DNA of 64,000 bases. Origin: Rhizobiaceae bacterium (GTDB lineage Bacteria; Pseudomonadota; Alphaproteobacteria; Rhizobiales; Rhizobiaceae). How positions within the stretch are numbered: the first letter of the stretch is position 1; each line of letters opens with the position of its first letter. The stretch spans positions 62,001-126,000 of the forward strand of contig JAEPMD010000006.1 in NCBI GenBank assembly GCA_017644105.1, in the 5' to 3' direction. This document shows positions 18,902 through 27,208 of the stretch, piece by piece. Both the position numbers and the translations under genes were made by a program. The notes beneath the pieces are model-generated. The model was not told the DNA's origin. It worked only from the letters and a program-made list of their open reading frames with translations, and did not search any database.

Positions 18902-19413
18902 TAAAAACATTGATCATCGGCGTTTGGGTCGCAGCTGTGGCACTTGGCTCTGTATATGGGGCAATCAAATTGGCAAAACCATCGCCACCGCAAGAAGAAC
19001 TTGACCGAGCAGCTTTTTATGCAAAACTGGAGCGCGTTGATAGCGATGTGATATCCGTGCCTGTGATCAGCGGCGGCAAAGTTCATGGTTATTTTTTAAC
19101 GCAAATTAGCTTTTTGATTGAACCGAAAGATATGGAAGTCTTTCCAGTCAAAGCGCAGGAAATGCTCAACGATATTTTGATCACTCAATTTATCGGAAAT
19201 CGCATCATTGATTTCCCTAACATGACCAACTTCAATCTTGAAGAGTTTCGTCAATTGGTGGGCAATGCGCTGAACGAGCGTGTAGGCCGCGAAGTTTATC
19301 ACGATATTCTAATCGGTCGTCTCGATTATCTTGGCAAAGCTGATATCAGATCTAATATTCGTCAGAAGCGTTACTCGATGAGTGAGGGTGGTGAAGGTGT
19401 TGGTGACGAGTAA
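18898..19413 (+). CDS. Single-pass membrane protein, possibly FliL-related
   Basis: 171 residues. An N-terminal membrane helix (about residues 4-22) is followed by a periplasmic domain with QISFLIEPKDMEVF and FRQLVGNALNERVGREV. This layout (one N-terminal helix, then a periplasmic domain of about 130 residues with a strand-rich start and a helical end) resembles FliL, the stator-associated ring protein. I cannot confirm the family by eye. The gene is translationally coupled to the FlgN-like gene and ends the flagellar run. It may be a rhizobial-specific flagellar protein without a name. Confidence 0.5.
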   Translation: MIKTLIIGVWVAAVALGSVYGAIKLAKPSPPQEELDRAAFYAKLERVDSDVISVPVISGGKVHGYFLTQISFLIEPKDMEVFPVKAQEMLNDILITQFIGNRIIDFPNMTNFNLEEFRQLVGNALNERVGREVYHDILIGRLDYLGKADIRSNIRQKRYSMSEGGEGVGDE

Positions 19414-19443
19414 GTAATAACTTACCCAACCAAAACGTCGCCT

Positions 19444-20406
19444 CTAATTTACCTCAGGGTTTCGGTATTGTTCATTGACGATGCCGAATTCTGCGAGCAA
19501 ACGTCCAAAAGCGATCTGCATGTGGTAAAGACCAATAATTACAGACTTTTGCTGAATAGCATATTTAAATGATCGAAATGGTGATGCCGCGAGCAAAAGA
19601 AATGATTTAAAGATTGTCTTAGCGCGGTTGTTATGAAGGCGCGTTTCAATAATCGCTGAGATCGCGCCATTTCTATAGCTTCGTGCATTCACCCAGCGGA
19701 AGGTCGCGCGACGCTCAGGCACATCCTCAAATACGGGTGCTTCATTGCACCATGCAAAAAGAAAACCTTTCGCTTCGCATCGTCTATAAAAATCACTGTC
19801 CCCACCACCGATAAAATTAAACTGCGGATCTAAGAAAGGTCTCGGCATGGCGTCAATGACGGCTCGCGAAATGACAACGTTGCCGGAAGAATATAGGATA
19901 GGCACAGGCCCGGTTTGGTTGTAATGAGGTTGAAAAACCGGATGCCGCTTCCAAATTTCGGCCGTGCCTTCATGAAATTGCTGAAGTTGTGGTCCGCCAA
20001 CAATATCGCAATTGGTACCTTCCAGAGTTTTAAGGTGGTTTTGCAACCAATTCTCATCGGCAATTTCATCATCGTCAATAACAGCAAGCCATTTGAAATT
20101 TTTAAACTCTTTAAGCGCGGTCGTCCAACCGGCATTGTAAGCGTGGCAATTCCCACGATCATGCGCGATGATCACCACGCCATCTAGATCATGATCCGCC
20201 ATGAATTTCGCTGAAGATTCAGCACCTTCGCCATCATCGTGATTGTCCATGACAATCACTGCATATGGTTTTCCAACAGTCTGCGCTGCTAATGACTGGA
20301 GTGTAAGCAATACTTGTTCGGGACGTTTGAATGTCGGTAACGTGACGACAATTTCTATGTCATCCGCCTTTAGTCCATCCGTACGATAAAAATCTGAAAT
20401 ATTCAT
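19444..20406 (-). CDS. Family 2 glycosyltransferase
   Basis: 320 residues with a GT-A fold. The nucleotide-binding start VVTLPTFKRPEQVLLTLQSL (about residues 20-39), the metal-binding DDDE at 111-114 and the later GGGDSDFYRRC (about 200-210, acceptor/catalytic site) match inverting family 2 enzymes. It would add a sugar from a nucleotide donor to a growing surface polysaccharide at the inner face of the cytoplasmic membrane. Oriented against the flagellar genes and divergent from the next GT gene. The donor and acceptor cannot be told from sequence. Confidence 0.88.
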   Translation of the reverse strand: MNISDFYRTDGLKADDIEIVVTLPTFKRPEQVLLTLQSLAAQTVGKPYAVIVMDNHDDGEGAESSAKFMADHDLDGVVIIAHDRGNCHAYNAGWTTALKEFKNFKWLAVIDDDEIADENWLQNHLKTLEGTNCDIVGGPQLQQFHEGTAEIWKRHPVFQPHYNQTGPVPILYSSGNVVISRAVIDAMPRPFLDPQFNFIGGGDSDFYRRCEAKGFLFAWCNEAPVFEDVPERRATFRWVNARSYRNGAISAIIETRLHNNRAKTIFKSFLLLAASPFRSFKYAIQQKSVIIGLYHMQIAFGRLLAEFGIVNEQYRNPEVN

Positions 20407-20546
20407 TTTCTACGACCCATATGCCCATGAGCCTTTAAGTTACAACAATCCTCTAAAGATATTATTGATGATTATCTTCGATTTTAATCATCTCATTTAA
20501 CTCTGATTTGACCTTTTGGCGTTATACAAACGTGAAAGGACGATTT

Positions 20547-21728
20547 ATGAAACTTGTATTTCTAACATCACTGGTGCCGGTTCAAAAACCAAAATCTGGC
20601 TACGACATCGCCAATCGCGTGGTCGTTGACGGGCTTCGAGCGCTTGGAATTCAAGTTAGAATCATCGGTTATCTCACGCCGGGCCAGGCGCCTGCATATC
20701 CAGACGAAACGATTGTTTTAGACGAATTGGAAGTTACCAATTCCAAAGTCGGGAAACTTCAAAAACTGAAATGGTTGTGGCTTGCTTTATCTACCGGAAC
20801 TCCTGTTTCCGTAGCTAAGATGCTTCAAACATCACCTGAAGATTTTCGATCAGCGTTGGAAGAATGCCGGCCCTTTGATGGTGTTTTCCTCAACTCAGTG
20901 CAATTGCCGGGCGCGTTTCTCGGCCAGTTGAGTGAGGAAAATTCTGTCTTTCTGGCTCATAATGTTGAGTCCGAAACCGCCTATAAGAACGCTATGAATG
21001 CCACGAATGTTCTTTCGGCTTTGCTGTTCAAGCGCGAAGCAAAACTTCTTAAAGGCGTTGAAGATCAGCTATGTCGTCAAGCGCAGCATGTATTCACATT
21101 AGCAAATAGCGATCGACAAGGTCTGGGCGTTGAAGATAAATCATCTTATCTGCCTTTGGTGACCACTTTTGAGCCCAGATCACAGACCGAGACGAAAGAC
21201 TATCAATATGATCTGGGAATGATTGGGTCCTGGAGTTGGGCGGCCAATCGATCGGGCCTGGATTGGTTCTTGGCCGAAATAGCGCCCGAGATACCTGATA
21301 TGAAAATTGCGGTTGCTGGTAACATTTCAAACATACCATCTGATGCGCCCAAAAATGTTGAGTTTCTTGGACGTGTTGAGGACGCACAAGACTTTGTGAA
21401 TTCTTGTAAGATCATTCCGCTGATCAGTCGCGAAGGTACAGGTGTTCAGCTCAAAACCCTTGAGACTTTTGAAATGGGTTTGCCAACCGTAGCAACGGAA
21501 AGTTCCTTGCGCGGCATTGACCAACTGCCGCCCAATTGCGTGGTTGCTGATGAGCCCGGTGAATTTGCAGCTGCACTTAAAGACTTGATCAAACGTGCTG
21601 AAAATGGCGAGACCTTGGTGATAGATGGTCAGGATTTTCATCAAGAACAACGTAAGAAACTACTTACATATCTCGAATTTGGTTTGAAGCCACTCCAACC
21701 TTCCAGCAAGGAGCTTCAGCCATCATGA
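20547..21728 (+). CDS. Family 4-type glycosyltransferase
   Basis: 393 residues from the ATG at 20547, which has the SD GAAAGGA seven bases upstream; an open frame extends 13 codons earlier but lacks such a signal. The GT-B fold shows in the N-terminal MKLVFLTSLVPVQKPKSGYD, the second-domain start MIGSWSWAANRSGLDWFL (about 220-240) and the donor-site stretch SREGTGVQLKTLETFEMGLP (about 298-317). It overlaps the next gene by four bases (ATGA), so the two enzymes probably act in one pathway. Confidence 0.87.
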   Translation: MKLVFLTSLVPVQKPKSGYDIANRVVVDGLRALGIQVRIIGYLTPGQAPAYPDETIVLDELEVTNSKVGKLQKLKWLWLALSTGTPVSVAKMLQTSPEDFRSALEECRPFDGVFLNSVQLPGAFLGQLSEENSVFLAHNVESETAYKNAMNATNVLSALLFKREAKLLKGVEDQLCRQAQHVFTLANSDRQGLGVEDKSSYLPLVTTFEPRSQTETKDYQYDLGMIGSWSWAANRSGLDWFLAEIAPEIPDMKIAVAGNISNIPSDAPKNVEFLGRVEDAQDFVNSCKIIPLISREGTGVQLKTLETFEMGLPTVATESSLRGIDQLPPNCVVADEPGEFAAALKDLIKRAENGETLVIDGQDFHQEQRKKLLTYLEFGLKPLQPSSKELQPS

Positions 21729-22483
21729 CCCAGCAGCTAACACTCGATAATTCGCAGCTGGATGTCCTTGGTATCAAGGTTGAAAACTGGGGATGGGCAG
21801 AAGGTTTGGCCAATATCACTGGCCGCTATGAAGCTGATGATGAGCAATCGATCTTTGCCTTTATCAACGCTCATAACGCAAATATTTCCATGCGGGATAA
21901 TCAATACAGAAATTGCATTGAACAAGCAATTGTCCTGCCTGATGGCGTTGGGGTGGATCTAGCAACGAAAATTGCCAGTGGCGAGACATTTAAGGCCAAT
22001 CTTAACGGAACGGATCTTATTCCTGCGCTTATGGTGTATTTCCAAAAACCATTGACAGTCGCAATGATTGGTGCGGAAGAACAGACCGCTAAACGAGCGG
22101 CAGAAAAATTCAAAGCTGCAACCCCATGGCACAATTTTGTTCTGGTTTCAGATGGTTATTTTGACCGTGATGATATACCCGACATTCTTGCGAAGCTAAA
22201 AGATACAAAAGCTGATATTTTGTTGGTTGCGATGGGTAGTCCCATGCAGGAGAAATGGGTTGAAGAATATGTCACCATTGAACATGCAAAACTTGTTTTT
22301 ACAGTTGGAGCCTTGTTTGACTTTGTATCACAACGCGTTCCCCGCGCTCCAGATTCGTGGCGAAAATACCGTGTAGAATGGATATACCGACTTTCGCTTG
22401 AACCGAGGCGATTATGGCGTCGATATATTCTTGGCAATCCGCTCTTTCTCTGGCATGTCGTTCGTAGACGTTTTTTTAAGTGA
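21725..22483 (+). CDS. WecG/TagA/CpsF-family glycosyltransferase
   Basis: 252 residues, the usual length. Diagnostic motifs are LPDGVGV (about residue 73), NGTDLIPALM (about 96), LVAMGSPMQEKWVE (about 165-178) and VGALFDFVSQRVPRAPDSW (about 194-212), then a conserved basic C-terminus. The family transfers N-acetylmannosamine-type sugars to a lipid-linked acceptor in teichoic-acid, enterobacterial-antigen and exopolysaccharide synthesis. Coupled to the GT4 gene by a 4-base overlap. Confidence 0.93.
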   Translation: MTQQLTLDNSQLDVLGIKVENWGWAEGLANITGRYEADDEQSIFAFINAHNANISMRDNQYRNCIEQAIVLPDGVGVDLATKIASGETFKANLNGTDLIPALMVYFQKPLTVAMIGAEEQTAKRAAEKFKAATPWHNFVLVSDGYFDRDDIPDILAKLKDTKADILLVAMGSPMQEKWVEEYVTIEHAKLVFTVGALFDFVSQRVPRAPDSWRKYRVEWIYRLSLEPRRLWRRYILGNPLFLWHVVRRRFFK

Positions 22484-22493
22484 TTGTTGATTA

Positions 22494-23372
22494 ATGACAA
22501 CAGCGATAATTACAGCAACCTATACTGCCGATTTTGAGCGCTGCGCTTTTTTATGTGAAACCATGGATCAGCGCTTGCTCGGTGATTGGAAGCATTATCT
22601 TCTGGTTGCCGATATAGATCGAGAAAAGTTTAGCGCGTTGGAAAGCGACCGCAGAAAAGTGATCACCGAAAGCGAAATATTTCCGATTTGGTGCCGATCT
22701 TTTCCAGATCCAATCAGCAGGCGTCATGCGCGTATTTGGCTCACACCGTTTTCACGACCGTTGCGTGGTTGGCATGCGCAACAATTACGCAGAATGGCGA
22801 TCGCGCGACACATAAATGAAGACATTATGCTCACCCTTGATTCAGATGTAGTCATTGTTCGAAACTTTGATCTTGATGATTTAGGTGATGCAGATGCAAT
22901 GCGTTTCTATCGTAAAGAAGACGCGTTTACGGATCAAATGCAGGAGCATCTTTTATGGTCTGAAAATGCAGCTCGTTTGCTTGGTATATCTGCGCCCAAA
23001 ATATCTAGAACAGATTATATCACCACATTCATTGCTTGGCGTCGGGAAACCGTTTGCGATCTTCTCGATCATATTGAAAAGCAAAATAACTGCCATTGGA
23101 TGCGTGCTGTTGTTCGATATGCGCCGATGTCAGAATGTATGATCTATGGACGCTATGTGGATGAAATTCATTTGGGTAAACACCATCTCCCAACTGAGCA
23201 TTCACTATGTCATGTACTATGGGACGAAAATACAGCTGAACCCAATCAAGACGGATTGCGTAAATTCCTTCGTAAAATGACCAATGAACAGGTTTCAGTG
23301 GGTATTCAATCTTTTGTTGGGATCCCGATGGAGGATATCCGCAATGTAATTGAAGAAACTTACCCTTCTTAG
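22494..23372 (+). CDS. Glycosyltransferase-like protein of unclear family
   Basis: 292 residues. It starts with a strand-turn stretch ITATYTADFERCAFLCETMD, has a GT-A-like metal motif LTLDSDVVIVRNF (about residues 112-124) and later GxxxVDEIHLGKHH (about 215-228). The general fold looks like a GT-A transferase of the DUF6492 type, but I do not recognise a close family. It lies ten bases behind the WecG-type gene and is likely cotranscribed. A role in the same polysaccharide is inferred from context. It converges with the flippase gene, with only eight bases between the stop codons. Confidence 0.6.
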   Translation: MTTAIITATYTADFERCAFLCETMDQRLLGDWKHYLLVADIDREKFSALESDRRKVITESEIFPIWCRSFPDPISRRHARIWLTPFSRPLRGWHAQQLRRMAIARHINEDIMLTLDSDVVIVRNFDLDDLGDADAMRFYRKEDAFTDQMQEHLLWSENAARLLGISAPKISRTDYITTFIAWRRETVCDLLDHIEKQNNCHWMRAVVRYAPMSECMIYGRYVDEIHLGKHHLPTEHSLCHVLWDENTAEPNQDGLRKFLRKMTNEQVSVGIQSFVGIPMEDIRNVIEETYPS

Positions 23373-23376
23373 GGTA
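23361..23376. terminator. Short hairpin at convergent gene ends
   Basis: TACCCT (23361-23366) and AGGGTA (23371-23376) around TCTT. The hairpin overlaps the stop of the + strand gene, with the - strand flippase ending five bases further on. No T run on either side, so termination ability is uncertain. Confidence 0.3.
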
Positions 23377-23380
23377 GAGC

Positions 23381-24667
23381 TTACTCCGCGGCGGCTGCAG
23401 GTTTTCTCAAAATTGGTGCGACGCGACGCATTGCTGGATATGTCAGTAAAAGTGATGTGACATATAAAAAACCGAACACAAAATTGAGCATAATGAACCA
23501 ATTTTCATTGTCGCCGAACATTGCCAAGACCCACATCAATAAACATGCTTTCATGAAGCCAATAATCGCTGCATTGGTGGTGCGCAGCATAGTTCTGTTC
23601 ACCGCGTAAAGCAGTTCAGAGTGGTATTCGGTTAAGTTTCTAAAGCACGGCACCAGCGCGACCAGAACCAAATATGGTGCGATCTCTGCAACATTATCAC
23701 CAAGAATATTTGGGAATATCCAGGTAAATATTGCGAGAGCGATAATCCCGCCAAATGAGATAAATGCAATCGCCGCCTCAAAAATAACTCGTTTTTTCAA
23801 AGACTGGATTGTGGCTTTGGATTTCATGATTTCTTGAATAATAAGCATGAACAACGAGCGTACCGGAAGTGCTGTAAGGTCAACTAATCGCATCAAGATC
23901 GCGTAAACACCCGCGATCTGGGGTCCTCCAATTGCCAACACCAAGATTTTATCGAGTTCCGCTTGCGCGTAATAAACAATTTCGGCCGCAGCAACTGCGA
24001 GTGAATCCAACCAACGTGCCAAATATAGTTTCGGGCTCCACTGCAATTTGACGCGTGGATAATAAAAGATAAGTGCGATCAAGGCGGAGGATGCATTTGC
24101 AAAAAGGTAATAAAATCCCCATTGCTCAATAGAGCTATCGGACATGACTGCAAAAATCAATGCGCCTAACATTTTCATAATTGTTGCGATGATCACGAGG
24201 ATTGATCCTGCTGCAAATCGGTAAAGACCGTTGAGAATAATGGTTGTGATTTCCATAATTCGCCAAAAAATTACTTCAGCAAATACAATGCACACAAAAG
24301 CCATCAATGACATTTCAGCATCGAAAATGAGCAGATAGACCGCATAGGCAACAAGACCAATTATCGGCAGAGATAAGATGCCGCCTGCGATAAGGCCAGG
24401 GGTATAAGTCCCCAACAATCGTCTTTTGGAGGTCGCGATCCTGTACATGGGCGAGGCAAAGCCAAATGCCACCATACGCGACAAAATAATACCGGTCGCA
24501 GAAGCTGTAGCAAAGAGACCAAAATCGTTCACCGCCAAAGAATTGGCAATGGCAACGAAATAAACGAGGGATATGACCAATCGACCGGCGGATCCACTGA
24601 CCAACGTCATATAATCTTTTATGCGTCCGATATTCTGTCGAACTAAGAGATTTAGATTTCCGAACAT
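23381..24667 (-). CDS. Polysaccharide flippase, Wzx/MATE type
   Basis: 428 residues with about 12 hydrophobic helices spread over the whole length and few charged residues in them, as in the lipid-linked oligosaccharide flippases of the MOP superfamily (Wzx). It would move the lipid-linked repeat unit across the cytoplasmic membrane. The neighbouring glycosyltransferases and the Wzz-type protein support a Wzx/Wzy-type polysaccharide system, but no polymerase (Wzy) is in the window. It is divergent from the wzz-type gene, with about 250 bases between. Confidence 0.78.
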   Translation of the reverse strand: MFGNLNLLVRQNIGRIKDYMTLVSGSAGRLVISLVYFVAIANSLAVNDFGLFATASATGIILSRMVAFGFASPMYRIATSKRRLLGTYTPGLIAGGILSLPIIGLVAYAVYLLIFDAEMSLMAFVCIVFAEVIFWRIMEITTIILNGLYRFAAGSILVIIATIMKMLGALIFAVMSDSSIEQWGFYYLFANASSALIALIFYYPRVKLQWSPKLYLARWLDSLAVAAAEIVYYAQAELDKILVLAIGGPQIAGVYAILMRLVDLTALPVRSLFMLIIQEIMKSKATIQSLKKRVIFEAAIAFISFGGIIALAIFTWIFPNILGDNVAEIAPYLVLVALVPCFRNLTEYHSELLYAVNRTMLRTTNAAIIGFMKACLLMWVLAMFGDNENWFIMLNFVFGFLYVTSLLLTYPAMRRVAPILRKPAAAAE

Positions 24668-24771
24668 TGGGGTTTTAAAGGCCTTTTAAGTGGTTCACGC
24701 CATTCCAGCTATAGCGTGAATTAGGAAACTTATTACTAAGATAAGGGTAGATATACGGAGAAATAGGAGAA

Positions 24772-24819
24772 ATGATGAAGAAAATATTTCAATTTTTCCG
24801 TACATATGTCTCTTGTTAA
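24772..24819 (+). CDS. Candidate 15-codon leader peptide before the wzz-type gene
   Basis: A short frame MMKKIFQFFRTYVSC with a strong SD (AGGAGA at 24765-24770, immediately before it). It is basic and aromatic, and lies about 100 bases before the wzz-type start, in the same direction. It may be a leader peptide, a small membrane peptide or simply chance. I see no clear attenuator hairpin after it. Confidence 0.3.
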   Translation: MMKKIFQFFRTYVSC

Positions 24820-24917
24820 TATTTTGTTACCCATAACTGCTTACTGTGCGTTAATAACTGCAGTTTTGCTGTGTTGTGTCGCACTGCGCAGCGCTTAATT
24901 TATCTATTTGGAATGTT

Positions 24918-27152
24918 ATGCGTCAGAAAAGGCAATCTTTGTTGGATCTAGCACCAGGTTCGCCTCAACAAGTGGACCGCGAACCCATGCGTGAAAAATC
25001 CAAAATTGCGGGCAAAATCCGATCAAAAGTTCCGCCTAAGCGCATCAGACTGTCTCAGCCTATTGCCAATAATTCGGCAAATGATCAGATCGAACCAGCA
25101 GCAGATCGTAATGAGGTTGGTCGTATTGGCATTTTTGGTCGCAAAGCCGAACCAAGATCATCGCAACCCGCTTCACCACCGCGTGCGGTAAACCATACTC
25201 CAGAATATGCAAATTCTTACGAGATTGATCCGGATAAACCGCTTTTAGATCTCTTCATTATTGCCAAACATATTTGGGCTAAAAAATGGATGATCGTCGC
25301 CTTTGGTTTTCTTGGGGCTGTTTTGGGCGTCCTCGTCGCATTATCAACACCACATAAATATTATGCAGATAGCAGATTGATCCTAGATCCGCGCGATGTA
25401 CAGGTTACAGATACAGTTAACAGCAACAATCAGGCAAGTTCGCAAGTTCTGCTTGCTGTGGTCGATAGCCAAATGCAGGTGGCGCGCTCGACAAGTGTTC
25501 TTGAACGCGTCGTCGAGAAACTCCGACTGGATCAGGATCCTGAGTTTAATGGCGACGATGATTCCGGAATATTCTCGAAAATAAAGGGGATATTATCGTC
25601 GAGTTCGACATCAAATGACCCATTTGAAAATGCTGTGACTTACTTGCGGAAAAATATGGGGCTGGCCCGAGATCCAGAAACGTTCCTGGTTTATATTGGC
25701 GCGACCACAAATAATGCGGAGAAATCAGCACTTGTGGCCAATACGATTGTTGAAGAATATTTGGTTGAATATAAAAATCAGCAATCCGGGATTTTTGCTA
25801 AAACATCAACATCGATTGAAGCGCGGTTGGAAGAGTTGCGTTTGAAATTGGATGCGGCTGAAAAAGCAATCGTCGATTATCGTGCAGAAAATGACATTAT
25901 CGATGTCGGCGGCGGCGTCATTAATGAGAAAGAAATGCTGGCATTGAGCAATGAGCTAGCCAAGGTTCGTGCCGATCAGGTGGCAAAAACCGTTCTTGCG
26001 AATGAATTACGAAATGCCGACGTCAATGGTGTGGTTTCTGGATCATTTCCGCAAGCCGCATTGACGACAACGCTCACTGAGTTGCGCAAACAATATACAG
26101 AAGCCAAATCAAACAGCGATTCTTTGGCAGTTGGATTAGGCCCACGGCATCCTCAATATATCGCTGCAAAAGCATCAGCCGACGCGATTGCCGTCGAGAT
26201 CAGCAATGAGTTGACGCGAATTGTTGCTTCGACACAAAAGGAAGTGCAGCGTGCCAGCAATTCAGAAGCTCAGCTTGCCGATAAGTTGGCTGTTTCAAAA
26301 ACGCGCGCATCTAGCCAATCAACTGAAAATGTGGGATTGCGCGAGTTGGAGCGCAAGGCTGAGGCCATCCGCCAAATTTATGAAAGCTTGTTGCGCCGTG
26401 CACGTGAAACAACAGAACGCGGAAATCTTGAGACATCAGTTATTCAAGTCATCGCAAAAGCAGATCCGCCGCAGCAACCTTCTACGACGTCTCGCAAAAC
26501 GACCGTTATCTTGTTCGGTATTTTGGGCGGCATGCTAGGTTTGGCTATCGCATTTATTTTCGGTTCTATTGAAAGCCTCAAGCAGCATAGCAAAGGTAAC
26601 AACTCGCAACTTCGCTCTTCACGGGCATCTGTTCAAAATTATCAAGACCATGATCAGTTCAGTGAACGAGAGAGAGACAATATTTCAAATCAATATATGC
26701 GAGATTTGAAACATGGCGACCGAGAGGAAGTACCAACTGCCCGTGAATATGTTGGTTCTGCCACTTCATCTATACCAGAGCAACCATCCCCGCAAACACC
26801 GCTGCACCATCCTGTTTACCCACCACAATTTAATCCAGTGGCGATGGCACCTCAATATCCTGTGGCTCAGCCGACAATGCCACAACCTATCATGCCGCAA
26901 CCTGTTGTGCCAAACGCATATCCGGTTCAACAAGCGCCATGGCCGCAACAAAATATGACCTTTGGTTATCCGCCGCAGGTGCATCCTCAGCAATCAGCAC
27001 CAATGGCTGCGCAGAACCTTGAGCAAAACAATGTGACGGCTCAGGAAAAAGCTGCGCGCAATGAAGATCGTGAAAAAGTGATGCGTTTAAAAAGCGATGT
27101 TCAACGTCTTCGCGCTGAGCTTGAAGACTGGGCACAGCAACGCAATCGCTAA
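24918..27152 (+). CDS. Wzz/GumC-type polysaccharide chain-length protein
   Basis: 744 residues from the ATG at 24918 (GGAA five bases upstream). An earlier GTG at 24876 is in frame but has no good SD. After a basic, disordered N-terminus of about 100 residues come the Wzz domain with its first membrane helix (about 118-142), a periplasmic coiled-coil region (about 270-500), and a second membrane helix near ILFGILGGMLGLAIAFIFGS (about 533-552). A cytosolic tail of about 190 residues follows, rich in Pro and Gln with repeated PQP words, ending in a charged coiled coil. The tyrosine autokinase domain often fused in this family is absent. It governs polymer length in the exopolysaccharide assembly. 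Confidence 0.85.
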   Translation: MRQKRQSLLDLAPGSPQQVDREPMREKSKIAGKIRSKVPPKRIRLSQPIANNSANDQIEPAADRNEVGRIGIFGRKAEPRSSQPASPPRAVNHTPEYANSYEIDPDKPLLDLFIIAKHIWAKKWMIVAFGFLGAVLGVLVALSTPHKYYADSRLILDPRDVQVTDTVNSNNQASSQVLLAVVDSQMQVARSTSVLERVVEKLRLDQDPEFNGDDDSGIFSKIKGILSSSSTSNDPFENAVTYLRKNMGLARDPETFLVYIGATTNNAEKSALVANTIVEEYLVEYKNQQSGIFAKTSTSIEARLEELRLKLDAAEKAIVDYRAENDIIDVGGGVINEKEMLALSNELAKVRADQVAKTVLANELRNADVNGVVSGSFPQAALTTTLTELRKQYTEAKSNSDSLAVGLGPRHPQYIAAKASADAIAVEISNELTRIVASTQKEVQRASNSEAQLADKLAVSKTRASSQSTENVGLRELERKAEAIRQIYESLLRRARETTERGNLETSVIQVIAKADPPQQPSTTSRKTTVILFGILGGMLGLAIAFIFGSIESLKQHSKGNNSQLRSSRASVQNYQDHDQFSERERDNISNQYMRDLKHGDREEVPTAREYVGSATSSIPEQPSPQTPLHHPVYPPQFNPVAMAPQYPVAQPTMPQPIMPQPVVPNAYPVQQAPWPQQNMTFGYPPQVHPQQSAPMAAQNLEQNNVTAQEKAARNEDREKVMRLKSDVQRLRAELEDWAQQRNR

Positions 27153-27208
27153 TCTCAATTTAGCGGAAACATGAATTCTAATATCAAATTGCGAATTAAG
27201 GAGCTGGC

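Noticed and set aside
19444-27152. The polysaccharide genes as a transferred island
   Set aside because: Base composition by eye is like the flanks, and no tRNA, repeat or mobile gene borders them. A local EPS locus is the simpler explanation.
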